Below the pieces are notes generated by a model. It saw only the letters and a program-made list of their open reading frames with translations, was not told the DNA's origin and did no database searches. Both the position numbers and the translations under genes were made by a program. Shown here piece by piece: positions 35,636-44,711 of a DNA stretch of 48,920 bases; the stretch's first letter is position 1, and each line of letters starts with the position of its first letter. The stretch covers positions 1 to 48,920 of the forward strand of contig JAEZOU010000024.1 of NCBI GenBank assembly GCA_023413895.1. Direction: 5' to 3'. The DNA is from Bacteroidota bacterium (GTDB taxonomy: Bacteria > Bacteroidota > Bacteroidia > Bacteroidales > WCHB1-69).

Positions 35636-36970
35636 TTATTCAATTCCCATCAACTCTTCCAAATCTGCCAATGCATTCATATAACTATAAACAGCTTGAT
35701 AATAACTCAATCGAGAACTTGTCAATGCTAATTCCATCGAACTTAAATCTAACCAAGTTGCCATACCCACTTCATATTGTTTTTGGCAAATTTCGTATGC
35801 ACGTTCCGCTTGCTTAACAGTTTCGCTATTTGATAGATAATCCTCTTTTGCTTTTTCGATAGCATTGATATTATTTATTAAACCAGCTCTAAGATTACGC
35901 TCTAAATCTAATCTTTGATCTTGGAGATTCATCACATTCAATTTATTTTGTTTAAGTTTATAAGATGTAGAAGCCCAAGATGTGATTGGCACATTTAATG
36001 AGAGTGCTACCATTGAATAAGGGAACCAATTATATTCTGAAAATTTAAAATTGTTACTCATTGTAGAGTAGGTAGCACTACCTGCTAATGCTAACGAAGG
36101 GCAAGCACTTGAAATCGTTATTTGTCGTGCTAAATCTAACTGTTTCAATGCAAAATCCATCTGAATCACATTTTTATTATTAGCTAAAGATGAATTTTCA
36201 TTGTACGGAATTTCATCCATAAGTTGGGATTCAAAATCAGATAATGCGCCTACAAATTTCACAGGTTCATTAACATCCATTCCCAAAACAATTTTAAGCA
36301 TCATTTCGGCTAATTTAGTTGCCTTTTCGGCATCTGTTAAATTAGGACGGAGGTTTTTGAGCTGTACTTCAGCACGCAATTTATCAAATTCAGAAGCTAA
36401 ATCTTGGTTATATCTATCAGTAACATATTTCAGATTAAGTTCTGTATTTGCATAATTCAACTTCAGTACTTGATACGATTCTTTTGCAAAAAGATAAGTA
36501 TAATATGCTTGTTTTACTTGGCTAATTACCGATACCTTTGATACTTGAGCATTACGTTGTGCCAAATCGATATCCGTTTGTGCTAATTCTAACGATTTCC
36601 ACAAAGCTGGCATAATAATAGGGAGAGATAGATTCAACCCTGCAGAATAGTTATTGAAAGTTCCCACCTCAATTTCCATAGCATTTCCCCCCATTTCCAT
36701 TACCATCTTCTGTTTTTGAATAGTACGACTATAGGAACCTGACGCTGAGATATCTGGGAAAAGAGATACAATTTGTTCTTTCTTATAATTCTTTTTAATC
36801 TCGATATCACGATTAGCAATTTTCATCGTAGGAGCATCGCTTAGCGCAATCTCAATTGCTTTACTCAAATCTATCTGCACAGTATCAGTGCTTTCTTGCG
36901 CAAACAGAGAGAAACTTGCACACAATAGAAGTGTGAATAAAAATTTTAATTTTTGTCGAAAAAAGTTCAT
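35636..36970 (-). CDS. TolC-family outer-membrane efflux protein
   Basis: 444 aa from ATG 36970, which gives a compact signal peptide (MNFFRQKLKFLFTLLLCASF) and a 14-base gap to the gene before; an ATG 8 codons upstream would overlap that gene. Two TolC repeats with long coiled-coil helices are visible (IDLSKAIEIALSDAPTMKIA; AYYTYLFAKESYQVLKLNYA; YEICQKQYEVGMATWLDLSS). It forms the outer-membrane channel of the RND pump. Confidence 0.9.
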   Translation of the reverse strand: MNFFRQKLKFLFTLLLCASFSLFAQESTDTVQIDLSKAIEIALSDAPTMKIANRDIEIKKNYKKEQIVSLFPDISASGSYSRTIQKQKMVMEMGGNAMEIEVGTFNNYSAGLNLSLPIIMPALWKSLELAQTDIDLAQRNAQVSKVSVISQVKQAYYTYLFAKESYQVLKLNYANTELNLKYVTDRYNQDLASEFDKLRAEVQLKNLRPNLTDAEKATKLAEMMLKIVLGMDVNEPVKFVGALSDFESQLMDEIPYNENSSLANNKNVIQMDFALKQLDLARQITISSACPSLALAGSATYSTMSNNFKFSEYNWFPYSMVALSLNVPITSWASTSYKLKQNKLNVMNLQDQRLDLERNLRAGLINNINAIEKAKEDYLSNSETVKQAERAYEICQKQYEVGMATWLDLSSMELALTSSRLSYYQAVYSYMNALADLEELMGIE

Positions 36971-36984
36971 TTGTAGATTATATT

Positions 36985-37605
36985 TTAAAAACATTTAAAT
37001 CCAATTGTAAAGCTAAACATATTAGTTTTTAGATAGCTTTCTGGCACTAAACTATTAACATTTAAATTCTCTGAAAATAGAAAATTGTATCCAGCATCAA
37101 GCGTAAAACGCCAAATATCCAAGCCAAAGCCAACCAAACCACCGAAAATAAAATCAGACAACAATTCTTGATTAGAATTAAGTAGATGTATTCCTTCATC
37201 GGTTTTCAACAGATAGCCTACTTTAGGTCCTACAAAAACGCGCAATTTAAAGTGTGTTCTATTGACAGCAGAAACACCAAAAAGAAGTGGCACCTGTAGA
37301 TAATGAGTTTTGATAGCCAAATTTTCCTGAATAGTTGAAATTACATTGGGAAAAGAGCTACAATCTTGGAAAGAATAGTAGATTTCGGGTTGAAAATGGA
37401 ATCGACCTCCAAATCTGAAGAACAAACCGGCATCAAATCCAGACTGAAAATTGGAAGTAAAATCCTTATTAAAACTCAACTCTGTCATTGTAAATGCCAC
37501 CTTAGGACCAAAGGTAAATTTTTGGTCTAACAATCCATTTTGTGCAACGAGAGAACTAGTTAACAAAACAGACATCAATGTCAAAACAAATCTCATCTTT
37601 TTCAT
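36985..37605 (-). CDS. PorT-family outer-membrane beta-barrel protein
   Basis: 206 aa. Signal peptide ends near SLVAQ; the mature part is a small barrel with FTFGPKVAFTMTELSFN, FRFGGRFHFQPEIYYSFQ, THYLQVPLLFGV, VFVGPKVGYLL and a final aromatic residue (GFKCF), typical of PorT-like proteins. It is the first gene of the efflux series, 14 bases before tolC. Its role in efflux is unknown, and it may simply share the transcript. Confidence 0.75.
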   Translation of the reverse strand: MKKMRFVLTLMSVLLTSSLVAQNGLLDQKFTFGPKVAFTMTELSFNKDFTSNFQSGFDAGLFFRFGGRFHFQPEIYYSFQDCSSFPNVISTIQENLAIKTHYLQVPLLFGVSAVNRTHFKLRVFVGPKVGYLLKTDEGIHLLNSNQELLSDFIFGGLVGFGLDIWRFTLDAGYNFLFSENLNVNSLVPESYLKTNMFSFTIGFKCF

Positions 37606-37678
37606 AACTATAAATTTAAAATTTTCATCATAGACGAATAATAGTCAAAAAGTTTAAGCAAATAAGGATGACACTAAA

Positions 37679-37708
37679 CAAATTTATTTACAAAAAGTTT
37701 AGTTCCAA
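37679..37708 (-). promoter_or_regulatory. Candidate promoter of the efflux series
   Basis: Minus strand: TTG at 37708-37706, spacer of 19, then TAAATTTG at 37686-37679. The -33 part lies in the last codons of the fucosidase gene. It is 73 bases before the PorT-like ATG. Confidence 0.35.
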
Positions 37709-39474
37709 TCAATAGCAAAAGTCCAAGCACCTTTAGATTTCACTTCCGAATACTTAATTACAGAGGTATTGATATATAACTTTCCATTTTCGTACTTCCA
37801 AGGAAGAGGTTCTGTTCTTCCTAAAAGATAGATATTAGCCTCTTTAGCAGGTTCAGGAATTTCGAGTACCAGCTGATCGTCAGGAAAATCCAATGCGATA
37901 GCGTACAACTTATTTTCTTGGGTTGTATAAGCAACGAAAGGTTTTCTACAAGAGTATGTTGCATTTAAGCCATCGCCGAATGCTTGCGCAGGGATAATAC
38001 TTTTTTCTGCGCCATTACAACTCCAATAGAGTTGTGCGCGAGCTTCAAGATCTACTTCTTTAAATCTAATGGTTATAGGATATTTTTCTCCTGCTTTCAA
38101 TTTCATGTCAGCAGTATAAGTTAAAGTATTTTCACTTCCGTGTTGTCCCTGACGAATTTCGCCTTCAAAATTGTTTAGCAACACTTTATCACCAATTTGG
38201 AGGTAGAGATAATCATCGACGCGAGCTGTAAAAGAATATTTTCCAGTTTCGGGAGCGATAAGAAAGCCTGTCCATTCAGCTTCAAAATTATCATAAGTCA
38301 ATGCTTTATCTGGAGCATTTCTCACCCAAACGAAATTGATATTTGAATCTATACGAGTCATTGAGAACTCTTTCTCTTCATAGAACTTAGCAAATGGTTT
38401 TGAGCCATAAATAGCTTCGCCATTAAGTTTTAACCATTCGCCTAAGTCTAACAATCGTTCTTGTTGAAAGAGAGGAATTTGACCATCAGCAGCAGGACCA
38501 ACATTCAATGTCATTCCACCCCCTGCAGCCACCAACTTAGCGAAGTGGCAAATTAACTCTTCAGAAGTTACATAATTAGAGATAGGTTCATTACGATTAA
38601 GGGCAAATGAACGGCCCAAGCCTCGACATTCAGCCCAAGGTCTATCGGTTACCGTAATACCTGCACTATATTCAGGAGTTCGATAGCCATAATTAGCACC
38701 ATGTCCCCATCTATCATTTACGATTGCCTCCTCACCTACTTCGTTATAGTACCAAGAAATGAGTTCAGCCGCATGCCATTGTTCAGCAGTATTTAGCCAT
38801 TCTCCATCAGCAAAAAGCACCGAAGGTTTGTAAGTAGAAATCAACTCTTTAAATTGAGGAATCATATATTTTTCCACGTACGGAGCGATAGAATCTGGAG
38901 AATCCACATACCAACGATGAAGGTCGTTACGCCATTCAGGGAGAGAATAATAGAAACCCATTTTCAGACCTTTTTCTCTAACAGCTTCTGTTAATTCCGC
39001 CACGATATTACGTTTGGGACCACCATTTACACTATTAAAATCGGGTTTATACTTACTATCCCAAAGGCAATAGCCATCGTGGTGTTTAGTAACAAGCAAC
39101 ACATATTTTGCGCCTGCATCTGCAAAAAGTTGTGCCCATTCATCAGCATTAAAAAGTTCTGCTTTGAAGAGCTTATCATAATCTTCATATTGGAAATCTT
39201 CTCCAAAAACACGCTTTTGAAAATCTACACGATTTTTATCATTTGTCATCAATCCTCTATAAAACCATTCTGCATATTGCTCCTTGCCGCTGTAAGAAGG
39301 AACAGAATATAGACCATAATGCACAAAAATGCCCAATTTTGCATCAGAAAACCATTGAGGATATCCTCGTTTTTGCAACGACTCCCAATTAGGCTCAACA
39401 GTCTGAGCATCAGAGAAATAAAAAACAAAAGACAGAACAATAGATAATGTAAAAAAAAGGATTTTTCGTTTCAT
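37699..39474 (-). CDS. Secreted alpha-L-fucosidase, GH29, with a PA14-like insertion
   Basis: 591 aa. Signal peptide 1-23 (YFSDAQ). The GH29 barrel spans about 28-365 with WFSDAKLGIFVHYGLYSVPS, KHHDGYCLWDS (130-140) and candidate nucleophile Asp223 in VLFADGEW. A PA14-like beta module (about 395-500: WTGFLIAPETGKYSFTARVD, DYLYLQIGDK) sits between the barrel and the usual C-terminal beta-sandwich (resuming at about 510: YTTQENKLYAIALDFP). It releases alpha-L-fucose from glycans; the PA14 module may bind carbohydrate. There is no fucose catabolic gene nearby. A one-mismatch -7 box (TACTTTCG) lies at 39498-39505. Confidence 0.9.
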   Translation of the reverse strand: MKRKILFFTLSIVLSFVFYFSDAQTVEPNWESLQKRGYPQWFSDAKLGIFVHYGLYSVPSYSGKEQYAEWFYRGLMTNDKNRVDFQKRVFGEDFQYEDYDKLFKAELFNADEWAQLFADAGAKYVLLVTKHHDGYCLWDSKYKPDFNSVNGGPKRNIVAELTEAVREKGLKMGFYYSLPEWRNDLHRWYVDSPDSIAPYVEKYMIPQFKELISTYKPSVLFADGEWLNTAEQWHAAELISWYYNEVGEEAIVNDRWGHGANYGYRTPEYSAGITVTDRPWAECRGLGRSFALNRNEPISNYVTSEELICHFAKLVAAGGGMTLNVGPAADGQIPLFQQERLLDLGEWLKLNGEAIYGSKPFAKFYEEKEFSMTRIDSNINFVWVRNAPDKALTYDNFEAEWTGFLIAPETGKYSFTARVDDYLYLQIGDKVLLNNFEGEIRQGQHGSENTLTYTADMKLKAGEKYPITIRFKEVDLEARAQLYWSCNGAEKSIIPAQAFGDGLNATYSCRKPFVAYTTQENKLYAIALDFPDDQLVLEIPEPAKEANIYLLGRTEPLPWKYENGKLYINTSVIKYSEVKSKGAWTFAIDWN

Positions 39475-39601
39475 AAGTGTAATTTCAAAAAACGTTGCGA
39501 AAGTATAAGAAAAAGCAACTCATTTTTTCATTTTTCAACAAAAAACATTATTCATTTTATCAACAGCAGAAAAGGGGAAAGATTATTCAGAAAAGTTATT
39601 T

Positions 39602-39609
39602 TATTTTTG
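39602..39609 (+). promoter_or_regulatory. -7 promoter box of the LytS/LytTR operon
   Basis: TATTTTTG, a perfect TAnnTTTG, 17 bases before the kinase ATG. The leader would be only about ten bases. No -33 element is clear. Confidence 0.5.
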
Positions 39610-39626
39610 CCGAGTAAAATTTTAGT

Positions 39627-40643
39627 ATGAAAAAGTTACACCATATTATATTTTGGATTTTCCTTATTATTTTTAGATTCATTGCCAATTTAGAATGGGC
39701 ATCACCGCTAGTTTCAATTATTACCTCTATTATCTTCTGTTGTAGCTATGCTTGCATTGCATACACATCGGCCCTTGTTCTTAGAAAGTTTAACTTTAAG
39801 CGGAACAAACTCACACTTATGATTTTAAACCTATTTGTAATACTATCCTTAGGATGTTTTTGTTTTTATGGTTTAGATCATTTAATGTGTTTTATTAAAA
39901 TTCCACCATTTACAGAGATTGGTCCTGCTCCAATTTCCATTGATCTTTTCCGTTCTCTCATTGCTGTTTGCGGAGGTATTCTATATCAATATTTTTTCAA
40001 TCTCCTCAATATGGAAAGGAAACAGGAGAAATTGATGTTAGAAAAGACGAAAATTGAGTTGCAATATTTAAAAAATCAAATCAATCCTCACTTCTTATTT
40101 AACACTTTAAATAACCTATACGGGCTAACCTTCAATAAAGATGATCGTGCCCCTAGAATATTATTAAGGTTGTCAGACATTCTTCGCTACACGACATACG
40201 AGAGTAGTAAAAACTACGTTCCATTAAAAAAGGAGATTGAGTTTTTGGAAAATTACGTTCAATTAGAAAGTTTACGATTTTCCCAACAAACGCAAATCAT
40301 TTTTAATAAAGAAATCCCTGAAGATTGCAACTATGAAATCTCTCCGATGTTACTTCTTCCTTTTATTGAAAATGCGTTTAAACACGGGGACTTTCACACC
40401 AATCCCAAAGCTCTTCTTGAGGTTAACATTTGGATTGAGCAAGACACACTTCTATTCTCGTGTAACAATACCTTTGATATTCACAACACAAAAACGATTC
40501 CAGGCATTGGAATTGACAATACCCTCAAAAGATTACAAATTACCTATGGTGATCAATTTCGTTTAGAAAAAAACACAGAAGAGAACCATTACTATATACT
40601 ATTAACCATACCCTTAGAGTTTAGCAACTATGAAACCTATTAA
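39627..40643 (+). CDS. LytS-type sensor histidine kinase
   Basis: 338 aa. Four membrane helices in the first 128 residues (about 5-21, 26-51, 62-83, 106-127), a short linker, then a His_kinase domain with phosphoacceptor His155 in NQINPHFLFNTLN, and an ATPase domain (LLPFIENAFKHG as N box; PGIGIDNTLKRL as G box). No periplasmic sensor domain is present, so it senses through its membrane part. Its 3' end overlaps the response regulator start by 14 bases, so the two form a pair. Confidence 0.92.
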   Translation: MKKLHHIIFWIFLIIFRFIANLEWASPLVSIITSIIFCCSYACIAYTSALVLRKFNFKRNKLTLMILNLFVILSLGCFCFYGLDHLMCFIKIPPFTEIGPAPISIDLFRSLIAVCGGILYQYFFNLLNMERKQEKLMLEKTKIELQYLKNQINPHFLFNTLNNLYGLTFNKDDRAPRILLRLSDILRYTTYESSKNYVPLKKEIEFLENYVQLESLRFSQQTQIIFNKEIPEDCNYEISPMLLLPFIENAFKHGDFHTNPKALLEVNIWIEQDTLLFSCNNTFDIHNTKTIPGIGIDNTLKRLQITYGDQFRLEKNTEENHYYILLTIPLEFSNYETY

Positions 40644-41325
40644 ATGTATCATTATAGATGATGAACCTATTGCCATCGAATACCTAAGAGAATATGTGAA
40701 CACCATTCCAGAACTCTTATTAATTGGCACTTATCAAAACGCCAAAGAAGCACTTCCTCCGATACAAAAGCAAGAGGTTGACCTTATATTTATCGATATT
40801 GAAATGCCAGAGATTTCGGGACTTGAGTTTGTAAAAACATTGGAGAATGCGCCAGCAATTATCTTCACCACTGCCTACCCTCAATATGCGGTAGAAGGTT
40901 TTAATCTTAATGCTGTTGATTACTTACTAAAACCCATTGGACTAGAAAGATTTAAACAAGCCATACAGAAAGTACATAAAGAGATTTCCAATCAATCGGG
41001 GTTACAACCTATACAAAACAAATTTATTTTTCTCAAAAATGGATACAAATCCGAAAAAATTGATATTCAAGATATAATATTTATTGCTGGGAATAAAGAA
41101 TATGCCACATACTACACAAAATCGGGAAGAACCTATCTCAAAAACGAACGTCTCAAAAACTTAGAAAAAGATTACCAACCTTATGGATTTATTCGCATAC
41201 ACAAATCCTACCTTATTAATACACGGTATATCAAAAAAATATTCAACAATAACGTTGAAATCCAAGGGGAGACAATTCCTATTGGGCGCGCATATCGAGA
41301 ACAGATTCGTCAACTAATGCAATAA
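40630..41325 (+). CDS. LytTR-family response regulator
   Basis: 231 aa. Receiver domain 1-115 with acidic pocket Asp10/Asp11, phosphoacceptor Asp56 in IFIDIEMP and Lys101 in LLKPI; C-terminal LytTR DNA-binding domain about 130-231 (FLKNGYKSEKIDIQDIIFI; FIRIHKSYLINTRYIKKI; IPIGRAYREQI). It is activated by the overlapping kinase gene. The targets are unknown; LytTR regulators of this layout often control envelope or secretion genes. Confidence 0.93.
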   Translation: MKPIKCIIIDDEPIAIEYLREYVNTIPELLLIGTYQNAKEALPPIQKQEVDLIFIDIEMPEISGLEFVKTLENAPAIIFTTAYPQYAVEGFNLNAVDYLLKPIGLERFKQAIQKVHKEISNQSGLQPIQNKFIFLKNGYKSEKIDIQDIIFIAGNKEYATYYTKSGRTYLKNERLKNLEKDYQPYGFIRIHKSYLINTRYIKKIFNNNVEIQGETIPIGRAYREQIRQLMQ

Positions 41326-41356
41326 CATTCCACAAAACAATATTGAACAAAATGTA

Positions 41357-41398
41357 CTTTTTCTCTCTTTTTAAGAGAAAAAGAGGTAATTTTTTTTG
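41357..41398 (+). terminator. Terminator of the LytS/LytTR operon
   Basis: A perfect 10-bp stem CTTTTTCTCT/AGAGAAAAAG with a 7-base loop, followed six bases later by a run of T residues, 31 bases after the regulator stop codon. Confidence 0.7.
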
Positions 41399-41483
41399 CC
41401 TTTTATAATACGCAAAACATATTTTACTGATTTACAAACAATTAAAATTTGTAATAAATAGTATAAAATAAAACTTTAAAGTG

Positions 41484-41491
41484 TATTTTTG
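41484..41491 (+). promoter_or_regulatory. -7 promoter box of the membrane protein/dapF operon
   Basis: TATTTTTG followed by GCAT, 18 bases before the ATG at 41510. A TTG that opens the longer frame lies inside this box. Confidence 0.5.
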
Positions 41492-41509
41492 CATAGAATT
41501 TTCACAAAA

Positions 41510-42187
41510 ATGGAAGAGAAGAACGAAATTAAACACCACCAAATGAAAGGTATAACCTTTCTTCTTATCGGCGTATTGGTAGGAATAATTTTTTGCATCT
41601 CTTTTATCATTTTGGAGCAACGAATTTTGGGTGAAAAGTCAAAGACCAACAAGCTCATTTCTAGAGTAGAAAAAGAGATTATCCCCACAATCTCACATGA
41701 GAAAAAAAATATCACCAAGCGAGAAACCACTATTATTAAAGACACAATTTACACTACAGATACAATACAAATTTCTGAAGATTCTTTACTTGTAATGCCT
41801 ATTGAAGAAGAAGAAGACTATAGTAGTGATGATTTCTACTTAGATGAAGCGGAACTTATGACTGATGAGACGATATCTGAAGAAAAGATATTAAATCAAC
41901 GTCGAGTAAAAGTTTCATATAGAAAAGATGATGAGACCATAACCTCAACAGAATTAGCAGAAACTATTACCTATTTCAATGTAGAGCAATGGCAATCGTT
42001 CATCAAAAACAAAACCTCCTACTACAGAACTAATAATACTTTAAGGATTAAAGGATTAGACATAACAAACATTAGTATTTATTACATCAATGGCAACTAC
42101 TATTTAGAATCTGAAAACCATCTTTATCCTATAGTTGAGTATCCGGCATACCATAAACTTTCATTAATTGACACTATACAATTGTGA
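41510..42187 (+). CDS. Single-pass membrane protein of unknown function
   Basis: 225 aa from ATG 41510; a TTG seven codons upstream falls in the promoter. Short cytoplasmic N terminus, one membrane helix (about 14-36), then a coiled-coil-like charged stretch, an acidic segment (EEEEDYSSDDFYLDEAE) and a C-terminal domain (about 140-225, YFNVEQWQSFIKN...YINGNYYLESENHLYPIVEYP). I do not recognise a family. The stop TGA overlaps the GTG start of dapF (GTGA), so they are translationally coupled, but no link to lysine synthesis is evident. Confidence 0.75.
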   Translation: MEEKNEIKHHQMKGITFLLIGVLVGIIFCISFIILEQRILGEKSKTNKLISRVEKEIIPTISHEKKNITKRETTIIKDTIYTTDTIQISEDSLLVMPIEEEEDYSSDDFYLDEAELMTDETISEEKILNQRRVKVSYRKDDETITSTELAETITYFNVEQWQSFIKNKTSYYRTNNTLRIKGLDITNISIYYINGNYYLESENHLYPIVEYPAYHKLSLIDTIQL

Positions 42188-42972
42188 TAAAATTCTACAA
42201 ATTTCACGGCGCAGGCAACGATTTCATTTTGATTGATAATCGTAAAGAGAGAACATTTTCTGAAGAATGGATTGCAAAGATTTGTCATCGTAGGCTAGGT
42301 ATTGGTGCTGATGGTTTTATTACACTTTCAGAACCCACACTAACAGAATCATCATTTTCGATGCAGTATTACAATTCGGATGGAAAATTGGCCTCATTAT
42401 GTGGCAATGGAAGTCGCTGCATAACTGCATTTGCACACCATTTAGGAATTTCAGATAAATGCATGCGATTTGAAGCATTTGATGGCATACACACTGCACG
42501 CATTATCGAACAGAAAAACGAAACAGAATGGGAAATAGAAATTGAGATGCGATTGAATAGTCAGATACAGACATTTGAAGATGGTTACTTTTTAGACACA
42601 GGTTCTCCGCATTTTGTACAATTTGTGAATAATATTGAAGAGATTGATGTATATGAGCAGGGCAAACGTTTACGCTACGACACTCGTTTTCCCAATGGCT
42701 GCAATGTGAACTTTGTTGAAATTCGCAATAACAGCATATTTGTGCGTACATACGAACGCGGAGTGGAGGATGAAACGCTCTCGTGCGGAACCGGAGTTAC
42801 TGCTTCAGCTCTTGTGTACGCAATAAAACAATCTTTTCGAAATGGTGAATTTGAAATACCCGTAGCAACACGCGGAGGAGATTTTTCAATTCGATTTACA
42901 TACAGAGATGGGTATTTTAGCAAACTAAAACTTATAGGCCCTGTTACATTGGCATTTTACGGAGAAATATAA
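42184..42972 (+). CDS. dapF: Diaminopimelate epimerase
   Basis: 262 aa from a GTG start overlapping the previous stop by four bases. Motifs: FHGAGNDFILIDN (8-20), the first catalytic Cys73 in SLCGNGSRC, and the second, Cys201, in ETLSCGTGVTA. It converts LL- to meso-diaminopimelate for lysine and peptidoglycan in the cytoplasm. asd, of the same pathway, lies 0.7 kb away on the opposite strand. Confidence 0.95.
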   Translation: MIKFYKFHGAGNDFILIDNRKERTFSEEWIAKICHRRLGIGADGFITLSEPTLTESSFSMQYYNSDGKLASLCGNGSRCITAFAHHLGISDKCMRFEAFDGIHTARIIEQKNETEWEIEIEMRLNSQIQTFEDGYFLDTGSPHFVQFVNNIEEIDVYEQGKRLRYDTRFPNGCNVNFVEIRNNSIFVRTYERGVEDETLSCGTGVTASALVYAIKQSFRNGEFEIPVATRGGDFSIRFTYRDGYFSKLKLIGPVTLAFYGEI

Positions 42973-42981
42973 CCATAATTT

Positions 42982-43160
42982 CTATTTTCGGTAATCATTT
43001 TCTCTTTTGTCTTGTAATATTTTCCCATACAAGGCGCCACCTAAACTCCATTTAAGACCGATCATTAAATATTTTGGACATCGTTCTAAAGTTTTTGCGG
43101 AACATTTTATATTCAAAATATATCACTTCCTCATCATCTATAGAAACACCTTATTAAGTA
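42982..43160 (-). pseudogene. Probable 3' remnant of an outer-membrane-protein gene
   Basis: On the minus strand, 43122-42982 is open and ends CPKYLMIGLKWSLGGALYGK, ILQDKRENDYRK and stop, which looks like the last strands of a beta-barrel. Just upstream, a different frame reads GVSIDDEEVIYFEYKMF, as if a frameshift separates two coding parts. There is no start codon or promoter. The family cannot be named. This is the main content of the 353-base gap between dapF and the DUF486 gene. Confidence 0.45.
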
Positions 43161-43312
43161 AATGAAGGAGAGGTATTCTTTTCCAAGTAAATTCAGAGTT
43201 TCTTCCTTGCTTAATTAGAAATAACAAGACTCATAAATAAATATAGCCATAAATTCTAATTATTCTAATAATTTTCAGAACAAACAAAACAAGAAGTAGC
43301 GTTATGTTTTGA

Positions 43313-43334
43313 TTTAAATAGAATTCTATTTAAA
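43313..43334. repeat. 22-base perfect palindrome at the end of the DUF486 gene
   Basis: TTTAAATA, GAATTC and TATTTAAA form a perfect palindrome overlapping the TAG stop codon of the DUF486 gene. It may be a weak transcript-end hairpin. There is no T-tract, so terminator activity is doubtful. Confidence 0.3.
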
Positions 43335-43691
43335 GATAAAATAGACTGCCAATACGAGGAATCCAAAACCGATCAAATGGTTCCAAGTTAGATGTTGATT
43401 TTTAAAAAAAACAACAGTAAAAAGAGTAAAAACTGTCAGTGTAATCACCTCTTGAATTACTTTTAATTGCCAAAGATTGAATGGCCCTCCATTTCCCTCG
43501 AAACCTATTTTATTAGCTGGCACTTGAAAACAATATTCAAAAAAGGCGACTCCCCAACTAAACAAAATTATCATGGGTAGGGTAAGATTACTGAACCAAT
43601 CGATTTCTTTTAGGCGAAGGTGTCCGTACCAAGCAAAAGTCATAAAGACATTTGAGATAACCAGCAGTAAAATTGTATAAAATGCCTGCAT
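43326..43691 (-). CDS. DMT-family small membrane protein (DUF486)
   Basis: 121 aa from ATG 43691, which starts the first helix and leaves a 7-base gap after asd. Four predicted membrane helices (about 3-22, 34-53, 69-92, 98-118) and motifs AWYGHLR, FFEYCFQVPANKIG and LWQLKVIQEVITL match DUF486 proteins of the drug/metabolite transporter group. Function is unknown. It is probably co-transcribed with asd. Confidence 0.8.
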   Translation of the reverse strand: MQAFYTILLLVISNVFMTFAWYGHLRLKEIDWFSNLTLPMIILFSWGVAFFEYCFQVPANKIGFEGNGGPFNLWQLKVIQEVITLTVFTLFTVVFFKNQHLTWNHLIGFGFLVLAVYFIFK

Positions 43692-43698
43692 TGACTTA

Positions 43699-44700
43699 CT
43701 ATTTAACAAGATTACGTTTGATTAATTCTTGAGCAATTTGTACAGCATTTGTAGCAGCGCCTTTTCGCAAATTATCAGCCACTACCCAAAGATTAAGTGT
43801 ATTAGGTTGCGAGTAATCGCGGCGCACTCTTCCCACAAATACATCATCTTTTCCTTCAGCATATTTAGGCATTGGATATAGATTTTTTTCAGGTTCATCT
43901 AAAAGAATTACGCCGGGCATCTCTTGAAGCAAATTGCGCACTTCAGCGATGTCGAATTCACGTTGTAGCTCCACATTTACTGCTTCGGAGTGGCCACCGC
44001 ATACTGGCACACGCACAACCGTAGCTGTAATTTGGATTTCATTATCGCGCAAAATTTTTCGGGTTTCATTCACCAACTTGATCTCTTCTGTTGTATAACC
44101 ATCTTCCTCAAACGAACCTCCATGAGGGAAAAGGTTCATATCAATAGGATAGGGATATGCCATCTCGCACGACACTCCTTTGCGTTCATTTTCCAACTGT
44201 TGTACGGCTTTTACACCCGTTCCTGTAACAGATTGATAAGTAGAAATTACCAATCGTTTAATACCATAGTGTTTATGCAGAGGTGCCAATGCCATCACCA
44301 TCTGGATGGTAGAGCAATTAGGATTTGCAATGATTTTAGAGTTTTCAGAAACAACATCCATATTAATTTCGGGCACTACCAAAGGCACATCGGCATTCAT
44401 ACGCCAAGCGGAAGAGTTATCCACAACAAAAGTTCCTTTTTTAGCAAATAAAGGAGCGTATTGCAACGAAGCTCCACTTCCTGCAGAAAAAATTGCGATA
44501 TCAGGAGCAGCTTCTATTGCTGCCTCTACTGGAAGAATTTCGTATGATTTCCCCGCAAAACGCACCTCTTTTCCAACCGATTTTGCGGAAGCACAAGGTA
44601 AAAATTCAGATCCACCAAAGCCTCTCTCTTCCAATACTTTCATCATAATACTTCCCACCAAACCTGTGGCACCAACTAATGCAATTTTTGTCATTTCCAT
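43699..44700 (-). CDS. asd: Aspartate-semialdehyde dehydrogenase
   Basis: 333 aa; an ATG two codons in (44694) is equally likely. N-terminal NADP-binding IALVGATGLVGSIMM (6-20), SAWR, catalytic Cys129 in NPNCSTIQ, and His237 in CGGHSEAV. It makes aspartate semialdehyde for lysine, threonine, methionine and diaminopimelate. The stop is 7 bases from the DUF486 start. It is convergent with dapF. Confidence 0.95.
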   Translation of the reverse strand: MEMTKIALVGATGLVGSIMMKVLEERGFGGSEFLPCASAKSVGKEVRFAGKSYEILPVEAAIEAAPDIAIFSAGSGASLQYAPLFAKKGTFVVDNSSAWRMNADVPLVVPEINMDVVSENSKIIANPNCSTIQMVMALAPLHKHYGIKRLVISTYQSVTGTGVKAVQQLENERKGVSCEMAYPYPIDMNLFPHGGSFEEDGYTTEEIKLVNETRKILRDNEIQITATVVRVPVCGGHSEAVNVELQREFDIAEVRNLLQEMPGVILLDEPEKNLYPMPKYAEGKDDVFVGRVRRDYSQPNTLNLWVVADNLRKGAATNAVQIAQELIKRNLVK

Positions 44701-44711
44701 TCTTTTATGAA

